From GWE2-51-13 sp942492825 (GTDB lineage Bacteria; Bacillota_I; Bacilli_A; Erysipelotrichales; Erysipelotrichaceae): a DNA stretch of 64,000 nucleotides. Below the pieces are notes generated by a model, which was not told the DNA's origin, did no database searches, and saw only the letters and a program-made list of their open reading frames with translations. Of the stretch, positions 1-8,521 are shown piece after piece. Position 1 is the first letter of the stretch; each line of letters begins with the position of its first letter. Where the stretch lies: NCBI GenBank assembly GCA_942492825.1, contig OW818635.1, positions 1,054,001 through 1,118,000 of the forward strand, in the 5' to 3' direction. A program made the position numbers and the translations under genes.

Positions 1-198
1 AGAGTTCGAATGGACAATTAAGTTCCTCAAATTTGCATACTCTTTTAATGTACTTGAGTAATTTTTGACTATATCGTTATTTTTCGCTGCATTTTCAACT
101 AATTCATAAAATGGTTGCCAATGATTCTTTGGTGCACTTTTTCTCAGTTCTGCTTCCAGAATATTGAACAACTTCTTGAATTCTTCTACATTTCCCAT
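1..198 (-). CDS. HEPN-like small protein, N-terminal part only (gene runs off the left edge)
   Basis: Reading the minus strand from an ATG at 198 gives 66 open codons to the window edge, so only the N-terminus is visible. The start is preceded by a good ribosome binding site (AGAGGAAC). The visible protein is helical and charged and contains RNLIVH around residues 59-64, which fits the Rx4-6H motif of HEPN RNase-like domains; similar helices occur in toxin and defence proteins. The gene is divergent from the restriction-like operon beginning at 454. Calling it HEPN rests on one short motif in a fragment, so the assignment is tentative. Confidence 0.55.
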   Translation of the reverse strand, partial: MGNVEEFKKLFNILEAELRKSAPKNHWQPFYELVENAAKNNDIVKNYSSTLKEYANLRNLIVHSNS

Positions 199-453
199 TT
201 TAGTTCCTCTCGTGCAATTGCTATTATCAATTTTTATTTTGATATTCACCTAGTCGAATAATATCACTTAAGTATAAGAAATAGAACATAAAAAATAACA
301 GTTGCCTAAGTTCATGATACAATTTTAGGACATATTCAATAGAATTATCAAACTTTACAAACTTATATTGAATGTGGTTTTGTCGAAATGTATACTTAAG
401 GAGTCAAAAAGAATATTTGAAGCCAAATCACTGGATGATTTTAAGGGGATAAA
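199..453. promoter_or_regulatory. Divergent intergenic region upstream of the methyltransferase operon
   Basis: This 255-base AT-rich gap separates two divergent genes and must hold promoters for both. The methyltransferase has a clear ribosome binding site (AAGGGGAT) just before its ATG. I do not see a confident -35/-10 pair. TATACTTAAG and CACTTAAGTATA occur at its two ends and could form a spaced operator, but this is only suggestive. Confidence 0.3.
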
Positions 454-2073
454 ATGAAAGTAGCAGATTTTTTTTGTGGCGCTGGAGGTTTTTCTGAAGG
501 CTTTAGACAGGCTGGTTTCGAAATTGTTTTTGCTGTCGATAAATGGTTACCCGCGATAAATACATATAAAGCTAATAAGCCTACGGTTAATGCAATTATT
601 GATGATGTTGTCAGGATTGCACATCTTTCTGATGAAGAATTTGAAAGGCAAGTGCCAGATACTGAAGTAATCATTGGATCGCCACCTTGCGTTGCATTCT
701 CAAACTCAAACAAATCTGGAAAAGGTGATAAGTCTGTTGGAATTTTATTGCTTGAATCGTATTTGAGGATTATTGCGAGAAAGAAGTTCAAGAAAAACTC
801 TATTTTGAAATACTGGGTACTTGAAAATGTCCCAAATATTCAAAAATATGTAAAAAGTGAGTACACAGCAAATGATCTTGGTCTCGAAGGTGATTTCATT
901 CTTTGTCCAATTTCAGAAAGTACTGGAGTTTACAACGCGAAATACTTTGGAGCACCAACAAATCGAAGAAGATTCCTTTGCGGTGAATTCCCAATTCTGA
1001 CTGAAACACATAATGATAGTAATTTATTAACACTTCAACATGTGTTTGAATCTCTTGGTGAACCATGCCTAGAAGATAGAAAGTTTATCGAAGATTGTAA
1101 CTACAAGAGTCTGATACTACCAAAGGATGAAGTTACTGATCACCAATACAAACATTTAGTTCCGGAATTTGAATGGAAAACTGCAGAAAGACTTAAACTC
1201 GATCGAGGTTATATGGGTAAGATGTCATTCCCTGAGAATTCATGTAAACCTGCTCGAACGGTTATGGCAACAATTACTGCAAGTTCAAGAGAATCAATGA
1301 TTTTAAATAACGCCCAAGGTGGTTTTCGTTTGCCAACTGTTAGAGAAGCTGCTTGCATGATGAGTTTCCCTATTGATTATAGATTTTACGGTAATTCAGA
1401 AGGTGTAAAATATAAGCTGGTTGGTAATGCAGTTCCTCCAAAATTGTCGTTTGCTGTTGCTTCGGCAATTCTTAAAGATAATGACTTCACTGTTCCAAGT
1501 GAATACCCGAGAATCACTCATAATGATGAGATTCGATTTGTTAACCTAAATTATTCAGAGATTTTAACAAAAGAAGAAAAACCCAAGAGAATGGATGCGA
1601 AATTTAAATATCACATTCCGTTTCTTATCCGAAAAGCTTATAGAGTAGAATTGACTAATCATCATTCTGATTTTCGGGCAAATCGAATCACTTGGATTGC
1701 AGAAATCCATTTCAGCCAAGGAAAAACTAAAGCATCTGTTCTGAGCCCGAAAATTGAACTAAATGATTTCATTACTGAGTATCAATCAAAAATTGAGAAT
1801 TTCATTAATAAAATTGTCGAAGCTATATCAACACACGATGAACTTCAAAAAAACTATTGTATGACTTCAAATGAAAAACAAGGTAGAATTGGACCTTTTG
1901 AATTACTTCAGCAAGTTAAAAATTTCATAAATGAGAATTTCAATTCTGAGAACAACTACATGAAGTCCCCTATGAATATGAAAATGATAGCAATTCCACA
2001 AGAGATTCTTGTTGGATACTATATTCTTAGGTCTATTACATCAAAAATGGGAGGAAAAAGTAATGGAACGTGA
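454..2073 (+). CDS. DNA (cytosine-5)-methyltransferase with long C-terminal extension
   Basis: The enzyme transfers a methyl group from S-adenosylmethionine to C5 of cytosine in DNA. Motif I is visible as FFCGAGGFSEGF (residues 6-17), motif IV as GSPPC with the catalytic Cys near residue 79, motif VI as ENVP near 124, motif VIII as NRRRF near 170, and motif X as GNAVPP near 322. The region between VIII and IX is short, so the target-recognition domain is compact. About 190 residues follow motif X, which is unusual for a stand-alone methyltransferase and may contact partner proteins. First gene of a five-gene operon; its last 11 bases overlap the next gene. Probably the protective or marking enzyme of the system. 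Confidence 0.93.
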   Translation: MKVADFFCGAGGFSEGFRQAGFEIVFAVDKWLPAINTYKANKPTVNAIIDDVVRIAHLSDEEFERQVPDTEVIIGSPPCVAFSNSNKSGKGDKSVGILLLESYLRIIARKKFKKNSILKYWVLENVPNIQKYVKSEYTANDLGLEGDFILCPISESTGVYNAKYFGAPTNRRRFLCGEFPILTETHNDSNLLTLQHVFESLGEPCLEDRKFIEDCNYKSLILPKDEVTDHQYKHLVPEFEWKTAERLKLDRGYMGKMSFPENSCKPARTVMATITASSRESMILNNAQGGFRLPTVREAACMMSFPIDYRFYGNSEGVKYKLVGNAVPPKLSFAVASAILKDNDFTVPSEYPRITHNDEIRFVNLNYSEILTKEEKPKRMDAKFKYHIPFLIRKAYRVELTNHHSDFRANRITWIAEIHFSQGKTKASVLSPKIELNDFITEYQSKIENFINKIVEAISTHDELQKNYCMTSNEKQGRIGPFELLQQVKNFINENFNSENNYMKSPMNMKMIAIPQEILVGYYILRSITSKMGGKSNGT

Positions 2074-3358
2074 AGTGAGAAAGCAGCAGCTACAACGAAT
2101 TAGAGAAGATGAAAGTACGATTGCTATGACTGGAGTGCGCTTAAGATATCGTGGGGAAGCAAAAGAAACTATTGTTCATAAGATTCCACTAGAATACCTT
2201 GTCTATAATAAATATAACGGAAGAATCGGAACTGAAGTTAAGTCCTTTGAAAAGCAATCGCATATCCTAAACCCAGAAGATACTGATGATATCAGGCAAA
2301 TCGAAAAATTCCTTTATGAATCGAAAAAAGACCGCAATGACAAAACAATGGAGAGTTTACAGAAGAACACTCAGCAAAGATATGGAATCGTTACAGCTGA
2401 TGGTGTAATAGTTGATGGTAACAGGAGGGCGTTTTTACTTAACAAATTATTCCGAGAAAGAACTGCACTCGGGTTTAGTTATGCAGAAGTTGAGCATTGC
2501 CAGTATTTCCTTGCAGTAATTCTCCCAGAGGATGCTACTGAAAGGGATATTCAGCAACTTGAGACAATTTACCAAATGGGTGAGGATGATAAGTTAGATT
2601 ACAACCCAATAGAAAAATATCTTAAGTGTTCTGATCTTAAGAGCCTTGGGTTTACTATTAGCGATATAGCGGGCTTTATGGATGAAAAAGTCGGCCAAAT
2701 AGAGAAGTGGATATCAACGCTTGAGCTAATGGAAAAATATCTTGAATCTTATGATTACTCAGGCATTTATACGAGACTTGAGAAAACAGAAGGCCCTTTT
2801 GTTGATCTCGATAATTATCTGGATTCTTATAAAAGACACGCTGCAAACACTAGAAATGTTGATTGGGCTTATGATGACTCTGATGTATCAGATTTGACTC
2901 AAGTATGTTTTGACTATATTAGAGCAAGATATGAAGGGAAAGAATTTCGTGAAATCGCAAAAACAGGAGCGGATGGGTCAATCTTTGCATATAAGGAAAT
3001 TTGGGATTCATTCTTTGCTGATCATCAAGCAAAAGTCAAAGCAGACTTATTGACTACTAATGAAATAAAGCAACTTCATCCCGGTGAAGATCTATCAGAG
3101 TTATTTAGAGAAAGAGATGTTGATTGGACAACTGAAAATAAGGGTATTCTTGAGGGCATTCTGAAGAGGCATTCAAGTAAACTGGAAGACAAGATCGACT
3201 CTAACCAACCTTTGAAATTACTAGACAAAGCATATAGTGCTCTTAACGCAGTCAATTGTGAACAAGAATCATTTTACAATGATCCAAAAGTAGCTGAAAG
3301 GGTCAAAGAAATAAACGCAATTGGATGGGAACTCAAGAAGCTACTTGATCGGAGATGA
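2063..3358 (+). CDS. ParB/sulfiredoxin-fold protein with ParB-like HTH, part of restriction-like operon
   Basis: The start at 2063 is chosen because GGGAGGAAAAAG precedes it and it overlaps the methyltransferase stop. Around residues 110-130 it has VDGNRRAFLLN, the GNRR/GERR box of ParB/Srx-fold proteins (the same fold as DndB-like and DUF262 proteins). A helix-turn-helix-like stretch (FTISDIAGFMDEKVGQIEKW) follows at about 200-220, as in ParB. The second half is helical with no motif I know. In chromosome partitioning ParB binds CTP and slides on DNA; in defence loci this fold is usually a DNA-binding or nucleotide-sensing partner. There is no ParA or parS here, so a role in the operon's DNA modification or restriction is more likely than partitioning. 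Confidence 0.75.
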   Translation: MEREVRKQQLQRIREDESTIAMTGVRLRYRGEAKETIVHKIPLEYLVYNKYNGRIGTEVKSFEKQSHILNPEDTDDIRQIEKFLYESKKDRNDKTMESLQKNTQQRYGIVTADGVIVDGNRRAFLLNKLFRERTALGFSYAEVEHCQYFLAVILPEDATERDIQQLETIYQMGEDDKLDYNPIEKYLKCSDLKSLGFTISDIAGFMDEKVGQIEKWISTLELMEKYLESYDYSGIYTRLEKTEGPFVDLDNYLDSYKRHAANTRNVDWAYDDSDVSDLTQVCFDYIRARYEGKEFREIAKTGADGSIFAYKEIWDSFFADHQAKVKADLLTTNEIKQLHPGEDLSELFRERDVDWTTENKGILEGILKRHSSKLEDKIDSNQPLKLLDKAYSALNAVNCEQESFYNDPKVAERVKEINAIGWELKKLLDRR

Positions 3359-3362
3359 TATT

Positions 3363-5354
3363 GTGCCAATGATATTCATCGATCTAGACCCAAGTGATAA
3401 CCAAATTATACTGACAGGGGATATTGATAAATTAGTGAATAATCGCTATGCATCAAGATACTTGCATGACTTTTTTGATGCTGCTATTTCAACTGAGAGA
3501 ATTTTGATTTCAACAAAAGGTGATTATCTAGAGAAAATCATTTCAAATACTAGACACATGATTCATAAGTATGGATTTGAGGAGACTCCGAGCGAAAATT
3601 TAATTAAAACTCTTAATTACTATTTTGAAGATGAAAAGAAATTTAGTGATTTCTCGAAGAAAGCTCTAGATATCCGGAATAATATATGTGACCTCAAAGA
3701 CTTCGAAAACTTCACGAATATACTTAGCAATAAAATGACAGCTAGAACGCTTTATAGCCTTCAGCTTTTGTCTGCCTACCATCTAGCATTCTCACAGAAT
3801 GCATGTAATTTTTCCGTACCTGGTGCAGGAAAGACAAGTATTGTATATGGTGCTTTCTCTTATCTGAAATCTCTATCTTCTGAAGATATTAAGAGAGTTG
3901 ATAAAGTCCTCGTTATTGGTCCATTAAGCTCATTTGGACCATGGGGACTAGAGTATTATGAGTGTTTTGGAGTACAACCGAATATTAAAAGAATAGTAAG
4001 CTCGATTAGCATCAGGGAGAGGCAAGATTACTTTTATTCGAGCCATACTGCAGAAATAACACTAATTTCATATTCTTCTCTAGTAAATCTCAAAAGAGAG
4101 GTGTCCTATTTCTTAAGAAAAAATAAGGTAATGGTTGTTCTTGATGAAGCACACAAGATTAAAAATACAAATGGTGGAATAATTGCAGGTTCTGTTTTGG
4201 AAATATCTAAATACTGCAAATCTAGAGTTGTCTTGACAGGAACACCAGCTCCAAATGGGTATGAAGACTTATATAATATTTTTAAGTTTCTTTGGCCTAC
4301 TAGAGATATAATAAAATATCGCTCGAATCAGTTGAGAGACATGACAATGACACATGGAGATAGGAGAGTCACGGACTTAATCAACTCAATTACTCCATAT
4401 TTCATACGCATTAAGAAAAGCGATCTTGGAATTCCCCCAGCAAAGATTAACCCACCGGTGATAGTAAAAATGGGACAGCATCAACGAAAAATTTATGATT
4501 TCATTGAAAAGAAGTATATGAACTCTATCATATCGAGTGGTGATTATGATTTAACTTCAAGATTCAAACAAAATTTGCTGAGTGCTAAGTTGATTCGCTT
4601 AATGCAAGCTGCGACTTGCCCATCGCTATTAGTGTCGCCATTAAACTCATTCTTAGTAGATGAGTGTGATTTGCCCGAGATAAATGGAGTCATTAATGAT
4701 TCGGATATAATTAGTGACATTTTAAAGTACAGTGAAGTCGAGACTCCTTCAAAATACATCGCGGCAAAAGAGATAATAGACTCGATACTTAGTCATGGTG
4801 GTAGAGTCATCGTTTGGGCTTCGTTTATACAGACAATACTAGGATTTAAGGAGTATCTAGGGCAATATGGTATAGTTGCTCAAGAGCTTTATGGCGCAAT
4901 TCCAGTTGAGAATAATCTAGATGGTGAAGACGGTGACTATCAAACAGAAATCACGCGAGAGAAAATCGTAAGAGACTTTCACAATGCTGATTGTTCATAC
5001 AAGGTCATTATCGCGAATCCATTTGCTGTTGCTGAATCAATATCATTACACAAAGCATGTCATAATGCAATTTACCTTGAACGAACATTTAATGCTGCTC
5101 ATTTTATACAATCAAAAGATAGAATTCATAGATATGGACTAGATCCAAATGATGAGACTAATTATTTCTATGTTATCTCTGAAGATTCTATTGATGAAGC
5201 TATAGATGAAAGATTGAATCAAAAGGAAATGAGAATGAATGAGATTATCGAAAACATGCCAATTCCACTTTTTGACAATGCCTTTGATGGCATGGGAGAT
5301 GAAGACATCAAATCCCTAATGAGAAACTATGTACGAAGATCAAAAGAAGTATAA
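3363..5354 (+). CDS. SNF2-type superfamily 2 helicase/ATPase of restriction-like operon
   Basis: A DNA translocase-type ATPase. Walker A is GAGKTS near residue 153, motif II is VVLDEAHKIKN near 258, motif III is LTGTPAPNG, and motif VI is QSKDRIHRYG near 583, where Q, R and R are the expected ATP-sensing residues. This order is typical of SNF2/Rad54-like proteins. The N-terminal 140 residues are unassigned. I prefer the GTG at 3363, eight bases after GGAG and four bases after the upstream stop; an in-frame ATG at 3321 would add 14 residues. It ends 26 bases inside the next gene, indicating translational coupling. It probably moves along DNA and drives or licenses cleavage by the nuclease subunits. 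Confidence 0.88.
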   Translation: MPMIFIDLDPSDNQIILTGDIDKLVNNRYASRYLHDFFDAAISTERILISTKGDYLEKIISNTRHMIHKYGFEETPSENLIKTLNYYFEDEKKFSDFSKKALDIRNNICDLKDFENFTNILSNKMTARTLYSLQLLSAYHLAFSQNACNFSVPGAGKTSIVYGAFSYLKSLSSEDIKRVDKVLVIGPLSSFGPWGLEYYECFGVQPNIKRIVSSISIRERQDYFYSSHTAEITLISYSSLVNLKREVSYFLRKNKVMVVLDEAHKIKNTNGGIIAGSVLEISKYCKSRVVLTGTPAPNGYEDLYNIFKFLWPTRDIIKYRSNQLRDMTMTHGDRRVTDLINSITPYFIRIKKSDLGIPPAKINPPVIVKMGQHQRKIYDFIEKKYMNSIISSGDYDLTSRFKQNLLSAKLIRLMQAATCPSLLVSPLNSFLVDECDLPEINGVINDSDIISDILKYSEVETPSKYIAAKEIIDSILSHGGRVIVWASFIQTILGFKEYLGQYGIVAQELYGAIPVENNLDGEDGDYQTEITREKIVRDFHNADCSYKVIIANPFAVAESISLHKACHNAIYLERTFNAAHFIQSKDRIHRYGLDPNDETNYFYVISEDSIDEAIDERLNQKEMRMNEIIENMPIPLFDNAFDGMGDEDIKSLMRNYVRRSKEV

Positions 5355-6288
5355 CGAAATTGGCGGTAAGAACGAGATTTTGTTCTTTATTAATTTATTT
5401 TATAGAATTGATAAGATTTTAGTTTCAGATTACTATATTCTTTGCTCTAGAGCGCAAATTCCAATCAAGCCAATTCCTGATGCCTTGCTTTACTTTTTTA
5501 AGTTCATTGGCTTCATTGACATAGATGATACTCATTGCATTGTAATAAATGTTGGTTTAAGAAATCAAATATTTGAAAACCGTGATTTTATCAATGATGT
5601 TATTGCGATTACTATTTCAAGACTATTCCAAACGAAAATTCTTGACACTTCTCATTTCTTCTATAATAGTCAACGAGATTCCTATAGTTTCAAAAACGAG
5701 TTATTCCCTCTCGAGCACTCTGCTTTAAGAAACTTTTTAATTAGTTGCGGTTTCTTAGTCGTAGAGCATGATAACGGATTAATAAGATATATAGTTTCAG
5801 ATAATTTCAATTCGATCCTCGCGGATCTGAGCAAGAAAAATCACGTTGAGACTTCAATTGATAAATTCAGAGAACAAATGCTTAGAAATGAGTTAGCTGG
5901 TGAACTAGCTGAGCAATTCGTGTTAGACTACGAGAAGAAAAGACTTAATTATTGTGAGATTTCGAGCAGGATAAAGCAGATATCATTAATTGATGTCGGT
6001 GCTGGATATGATATCTTATCATTTCACGATGAGAAATCAACGAATTATGACAGGTTTATAGAAGTTAAAGCAGTATCTAGAGAAACATCTTTTTATTGGT
6101 CCAGTAATGAGTATTCAACTGCTAAATTGAGAGGAAAAGATTATTTCCTTTACTTGGTTGAACTTGATCAAATTTGCATCGCATCATACATCCCGAAATT
6201 AATCCAAGATCCAGCAAATGTTATTATGGAATCAGATAATTGGTTGATTGAAGCTGAATCATACAAAATTAGGTGGATTAATATCTAG
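5329..6288 (+). CDS. DUF3883 (NOV_C) domain protein of restriction-like operon
   Basis: A 319-residue protein whose C-terminus has the DUF3883/NOV_C pattern: FIEVKA near residue 244, then an aromatic stretch, SSNEY near 259 and DYFLYLVEL near 274. In the family this fold resembles PD-(D/E)xK nucleases, and the E-x-K of FIEVKA would be part of the active site. The first 170 residues are unassigned and may be a winged-helix or docking region. The start overlaps the helicase gene by 26 bases and its ribosome binding site is weak, consistent with coupling. DUF3883 proteins often sit next to SNF2 helicases in defence islands. Nuclease activity is an inference. Confidence 0.75.
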   Translation: MYEDQKKYNEIGGKNEILFFINLFYRIDKILVSDYYILCSRAQIPIKPIPDALLYFFKFIGFIDIDDTHCIVINVGLRNQIFENRDFINDVIAITISRLFQTKILDTSHFFYNSQRDSYSFKNELFPLEHSALRNFLISCGFLVVEHDNGLIRYIVSDNFNSILADLSKKNHVETSIDKFREQMLRNELAGELAEQFVLDYEKKRLNYCEISSRIKQISLIDVGAGYDILSFHDEKSTNYDRFIEVKAVSRETSFYWSSNEYSTAKLRGKDYFLYLVELDQICIASYIPKLIQDPANVIMESDNWLIEAESYKIRWINI

Positions 6289-6306
6289 TCACAAGAAGGA
6301 GATAAT

Positions 6307-7356
6307 ATGCAAAAGATTATCAATGCTAGTGAATTCCAAACGTGTAATCTTGAAGTAAACACACTTTACAAATCTGAAAGTGGAGAACTTAAGCATGAAC
6401 CAATAAAAATGCTTTTACCAGTTGGTAATTTAGGTGGATTTCGAAAAGCAAGAGGTCATAGAAAAAAAGAAGTCTGCTTTGTTGTTATCTATACTACATT
6501 GAGTGAACCAGATTGGCCTGACCGCTTTATTGAGCCTACTAATAAATTTGAGTACTTCGGTGACAAAAGAGTTCCAGGTGATATCTTGGACACCAAGAAA
6601 AAAGGAAACTTGTTTTTGAAACAAATCTACTCTTCCCTTAAAAACGATGATAGAATCTCGATTCCACCAATTCTCGTGTTTGCAAAAGGAGAGTTAGGAA
6701 GAGATGTAGTTTTTAAAGGACTTGCTGTACCTTCATCTGCTCCTAATAACCTAGAAATAGTGGTTGGAAATTCGAAAGATGGAATTATAAATAACTTCAA
6801 AGCTATATTTGATATCCTTGATACAAAACTCATATCAAGAGCATGGCTAAATGATTTGCTTTCTGGGAATAAATTGACTGAGAATTCGCCTGATGTGTAT
6901 ACCAAATGGATTTTAGGTGATTTAGAGAATAGTAATATGCGTTCAGATAATGTTTCACCGAATAATACCCAAACAAATGAATTTAGCCTAGACGACTTTA
7001 CTGGAGAGATTGAAAGTTCAAATGGATACTTGGAAGGATCACTGAAACAAGTTCTTGTTAGTAAATATGAACGATCTTCCACTGCTAGAACGCGATGTAT
7101 TAATCTTAAAGGAGTAAATTGCCACATATGCAAATTAAATTTTCAAGATAAATATGGTGAGATTGGCCGTGGTTTTATCCACATTCATCACCTAATTCCA
7201 ATAAACATGATTAAATCTTCTTACAAAGTCAATTATGCAAATGATCTTGTTCCTGTCTGTCCTAATTGCCATGCGATGTTGCATAGAAAAATCAATGGAC
7301 GATTCTTAAGTATCGAGGAATTAAAGTTTATTATTAGGCAGAATGAAAAAAAGTAA
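6307..7356 (+). CDS. HNH endonuclease with AspBHI/MspJI-like modified-DNA reader domain
   Basis: Two domains are visible. Residues about 30-190 carry the pattern GGFRKARGHR, DWPDRF, FEYFGDKRVPG, KKGNLFL, IPPILVF and FKGLAVP. From memory this matches the N-terminal domain of the AspBHI/MspJI family, an SRA-like reader of modified cytosine. Residues about 260-345 form an HNH nuclease: CHIC, HIHHL, a conserved Asn, and CPNCHAMLH, with two CxxC pairs for zinc. Start at 6307 is supported by AAGGAGATAAT. It is the last gene of the operon, 18 bases after DUF3883. A reader of modified cytosine beside a cytosine methylase is unexpected; it may read a different modification, require absence of one, or be held in check by the other subunits. 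Confidence 0.85.
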   Translation: MQKIINASEFQTCNLEVNTLYKSESGELKHEPIKMLLPVGNLGGFRKARGHRKKEVCFVVIYTTLSEPDWPDRFIEPTNKFEYFGDKRVPGDILDTKKKGNLFLKQIYSSLKNDDRISIPPILVFAKGELGRDVVFKGLAVPSSAPNNLEIVVGNSKDGIINNFKAIFDILDTKLISRAWLNDLLSGNKLTENSPDVYTKWILGDLENSNMRSDNVSPNNTQTNEFSLDDFTGEIESSNGYLEGSLKQVLVSKYERSSTARTRCINLKGVNCHICKLNFQDKYGEIGRGFIHIHHLIPINMIKSSYKVNYANDLVPVCPNCHAMLHRKINGRFLSIEELKFIIRQNEKK

Positions 7357-7380
7357 TGCCGAATTTCGATAACTACATTT

Positions 7381-7403
7381 AGAAAAAAGGGCTTTCGCCC
7401 TCT
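7381..7403 (-). terminator. Intrinsic terminator after the small ORF (minus strand)
   Basis: AGGGCGAAAGCCCT followed by TTTTTTCT on the minus strand, directly after the stop of the 36-residue ORF. The hairpin also lies 25 bases past the HNH gene and could slow plus-strand transcription, though there is no U tract on that side. Confidence 0.75.
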
Positions 7404-7406
7404 AAA

Positions 7407-7517
7407 CTAACTCAAATACAATAATTCCAACTGATCTCTGAACTTCTCGAGTTGGGCGTTCTTTTCAATTTCGCGCTCAAACTCACATAAACAATGTATC
7501 CAGAAAGATAAAATCAT
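7407..7517 (-). CDS. Small protein, 36 residues, unknown function
   Basis: An ATG at 7517 follows an almost perfect ribosome binding site (AGGAGGTGAT, 4 bases spacing) and opens 36 codons ending in TAG at 7407, with an intrinsic terminator immediately after. The product starts with a hydrophobic stretch (MILSFWIHCLCEF) and continues as a charged helix rich in E, K and L. Site, stop and terminator together make translation likely despite the size. It is the last gene of a minus-strand group behind the recombinase and the 100-residue protein. No family is recognised; it could be a regulator peptide or a membrane-active peptide. Confidence 0.6.
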   Translation of the reverse strand: MILSFWIHCLCEFEREIEKNAQLEKFRDQLELLYLS

Positions 7518-7556
7518 TTTATCACCTCCTGGTATACCTATACGATGACAAATGAA

Positions 7557-7859
7557 TTAGTCCTTAAAAACATCATGAAATATATATTCATCGCCGCTCC
7601 CTCCATTTTCGAATACATTTCTATTCCAGGAGCTTACTTTATCCAATGTGATATCAAACACATCAAATGGTTTTGCATCTGGAAAGAGCTTTTTAGGTGC
7701 GCAAGTGTAAATTTCATCTGATGAGTTACTTCCTAGGAAAAATTCTCTCTGATACTCATCAAAATGTTCCTCCAAACTTGATCCTTTTGAAACATCAGAA
7801 TCAGCAAGAATCTCAATTACTACAAAATCGCCAAAAACGTTGTCAATTGCTACTTTCAT
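7557..7859 (-). CDS. Hypothetical acidic protein, 100 residues
   Basis: ATG at 7859 is preceded by AGAAGG. The product is acidic with many Asp, Glu, Phe and Ser residues, and no signal peptide, membrane segment or known motif. It lies 36 bases after the serine recombinase stop and before the 36-residue ORF, all on the minus strand, so the three are probably co-transcribed. An acidic cargo protein of this kind could be an antitoxin, anti-restriction protein or immunity protein, but nothing in the sequence decides this. Confidence 0.55.
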   Translation of the reverse strand: MKVAIDNVFGDFVVIEILADSDVSKGSSLEEHFDEYQREFFLGSNSSDEIYTCAPKKLFPDAKPFDVFDITLDKVSSWNRNVFENGGSGDEYIFHDVFKD

Positions 7860-7895
7860 TTTTACCTTCTTTCCAAGTTTTAACTTGTGTAGTTC

Positions 7896-8498
7896 TCATC
7901 TATTAAAACTATATCCAGAGACGTGGGCATGATTGTAAAAAGTTTTTCGACTTATGTTTAACACTTTGATTGCTTGAACTACGGATAACTTTCCATTTAC
8001 TACTTCATCAGCGATTTTACTGAAGTTCTTGTCAATTTTCGAGGGTCTACCAAACTTCTTACCGTTCTTCATAGCAGCTTTTATTCCCTCTGCTTGTCTT
8101 TGCTTAATATTGTCCCGTTCTTGCTCTGCAACGTACCCTAACACGGATAGAATGATATCACTGATGAACTTCATCGTTAGTCCACCATTTAGAACCTGAT
8201 CTGTATTGAGTAGTGGAGTATCTAGAACATTGATGAAGATACCTCGGTCTGATAGTAACTTAAACTGCTCTCTTATTTCGCAATAGTTTCTGCCAAAGCG
8301 GTCTAGACTTTTTACGACTACTATATCATCAGTTCTAGCAGCTTTAAGTAAAGCTTTGTATTGATTACGGTCAAAGTCCTTACCACTCGCCTTATCAATA
8401 TAGAAATACTGTTCTTCAATACCTAATTCTTTCATTGCTTCAACTTGCCTGTTTTCGTTTTGTTCCTTTGTTGATACTCTGATATAAGCCAGTTTCAT
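7896..8498 (-). CDS. Small serine recombinase (resolvase/invertase family)
   Basis: A 200-residue site-specific recombinase. The N-terminal catalytic domain starts MKLAYIRVS with the nucleophile Ser9, followed by the conserved SLDRFGRN segment near residue 65. The C-terminal approximately 45 residues contain the Hin/resolvase-type helix-turn-helix (VVQAIKVLNISRKTFYN). The length is standard for the family. It belongs to the mobile element and may resolve, invert or stabilise DNA. The 60-bp direct repeats in the adjacent non-coding region are possible, unproven, target sites. Confidence 0.93.
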   Translation of the reverse strand: MKLAYIRVSTKEQNENRQVEAMKELGIEEQYFYIDKASGKDFDRNQYKALLKAARTDDIVVVKSLDRFGRNYCEIREQFKLLSDRGIFINVLDTPLLNTDQVLNGGLTMKFISDIILSVLGYVAEQERDNIKQRQAEGIKAAMKNGKKFGRPSKIDKNFSKIADEVVNGKLSVVQAIKVLNISRKTFYNHAHVSGYSFNR

Positions 8499-8521
8499 AA
8501 TTGATACCTCCTATTAGCAAG

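Noticed and set aside
2063..3358. Chromosome or plasmid partitioning ParB
   Set aside because: No ParA or parS nearby and the gene is embedded in a restriction-like operon.
454..7356. Assignment to DISARM, BREX or Dnd
   Set aside because: The methylase and SNF2 ATPase are compatible, but drmB/DUF1998, BrxC/PglZ, and DndC/D/E genes are absent.
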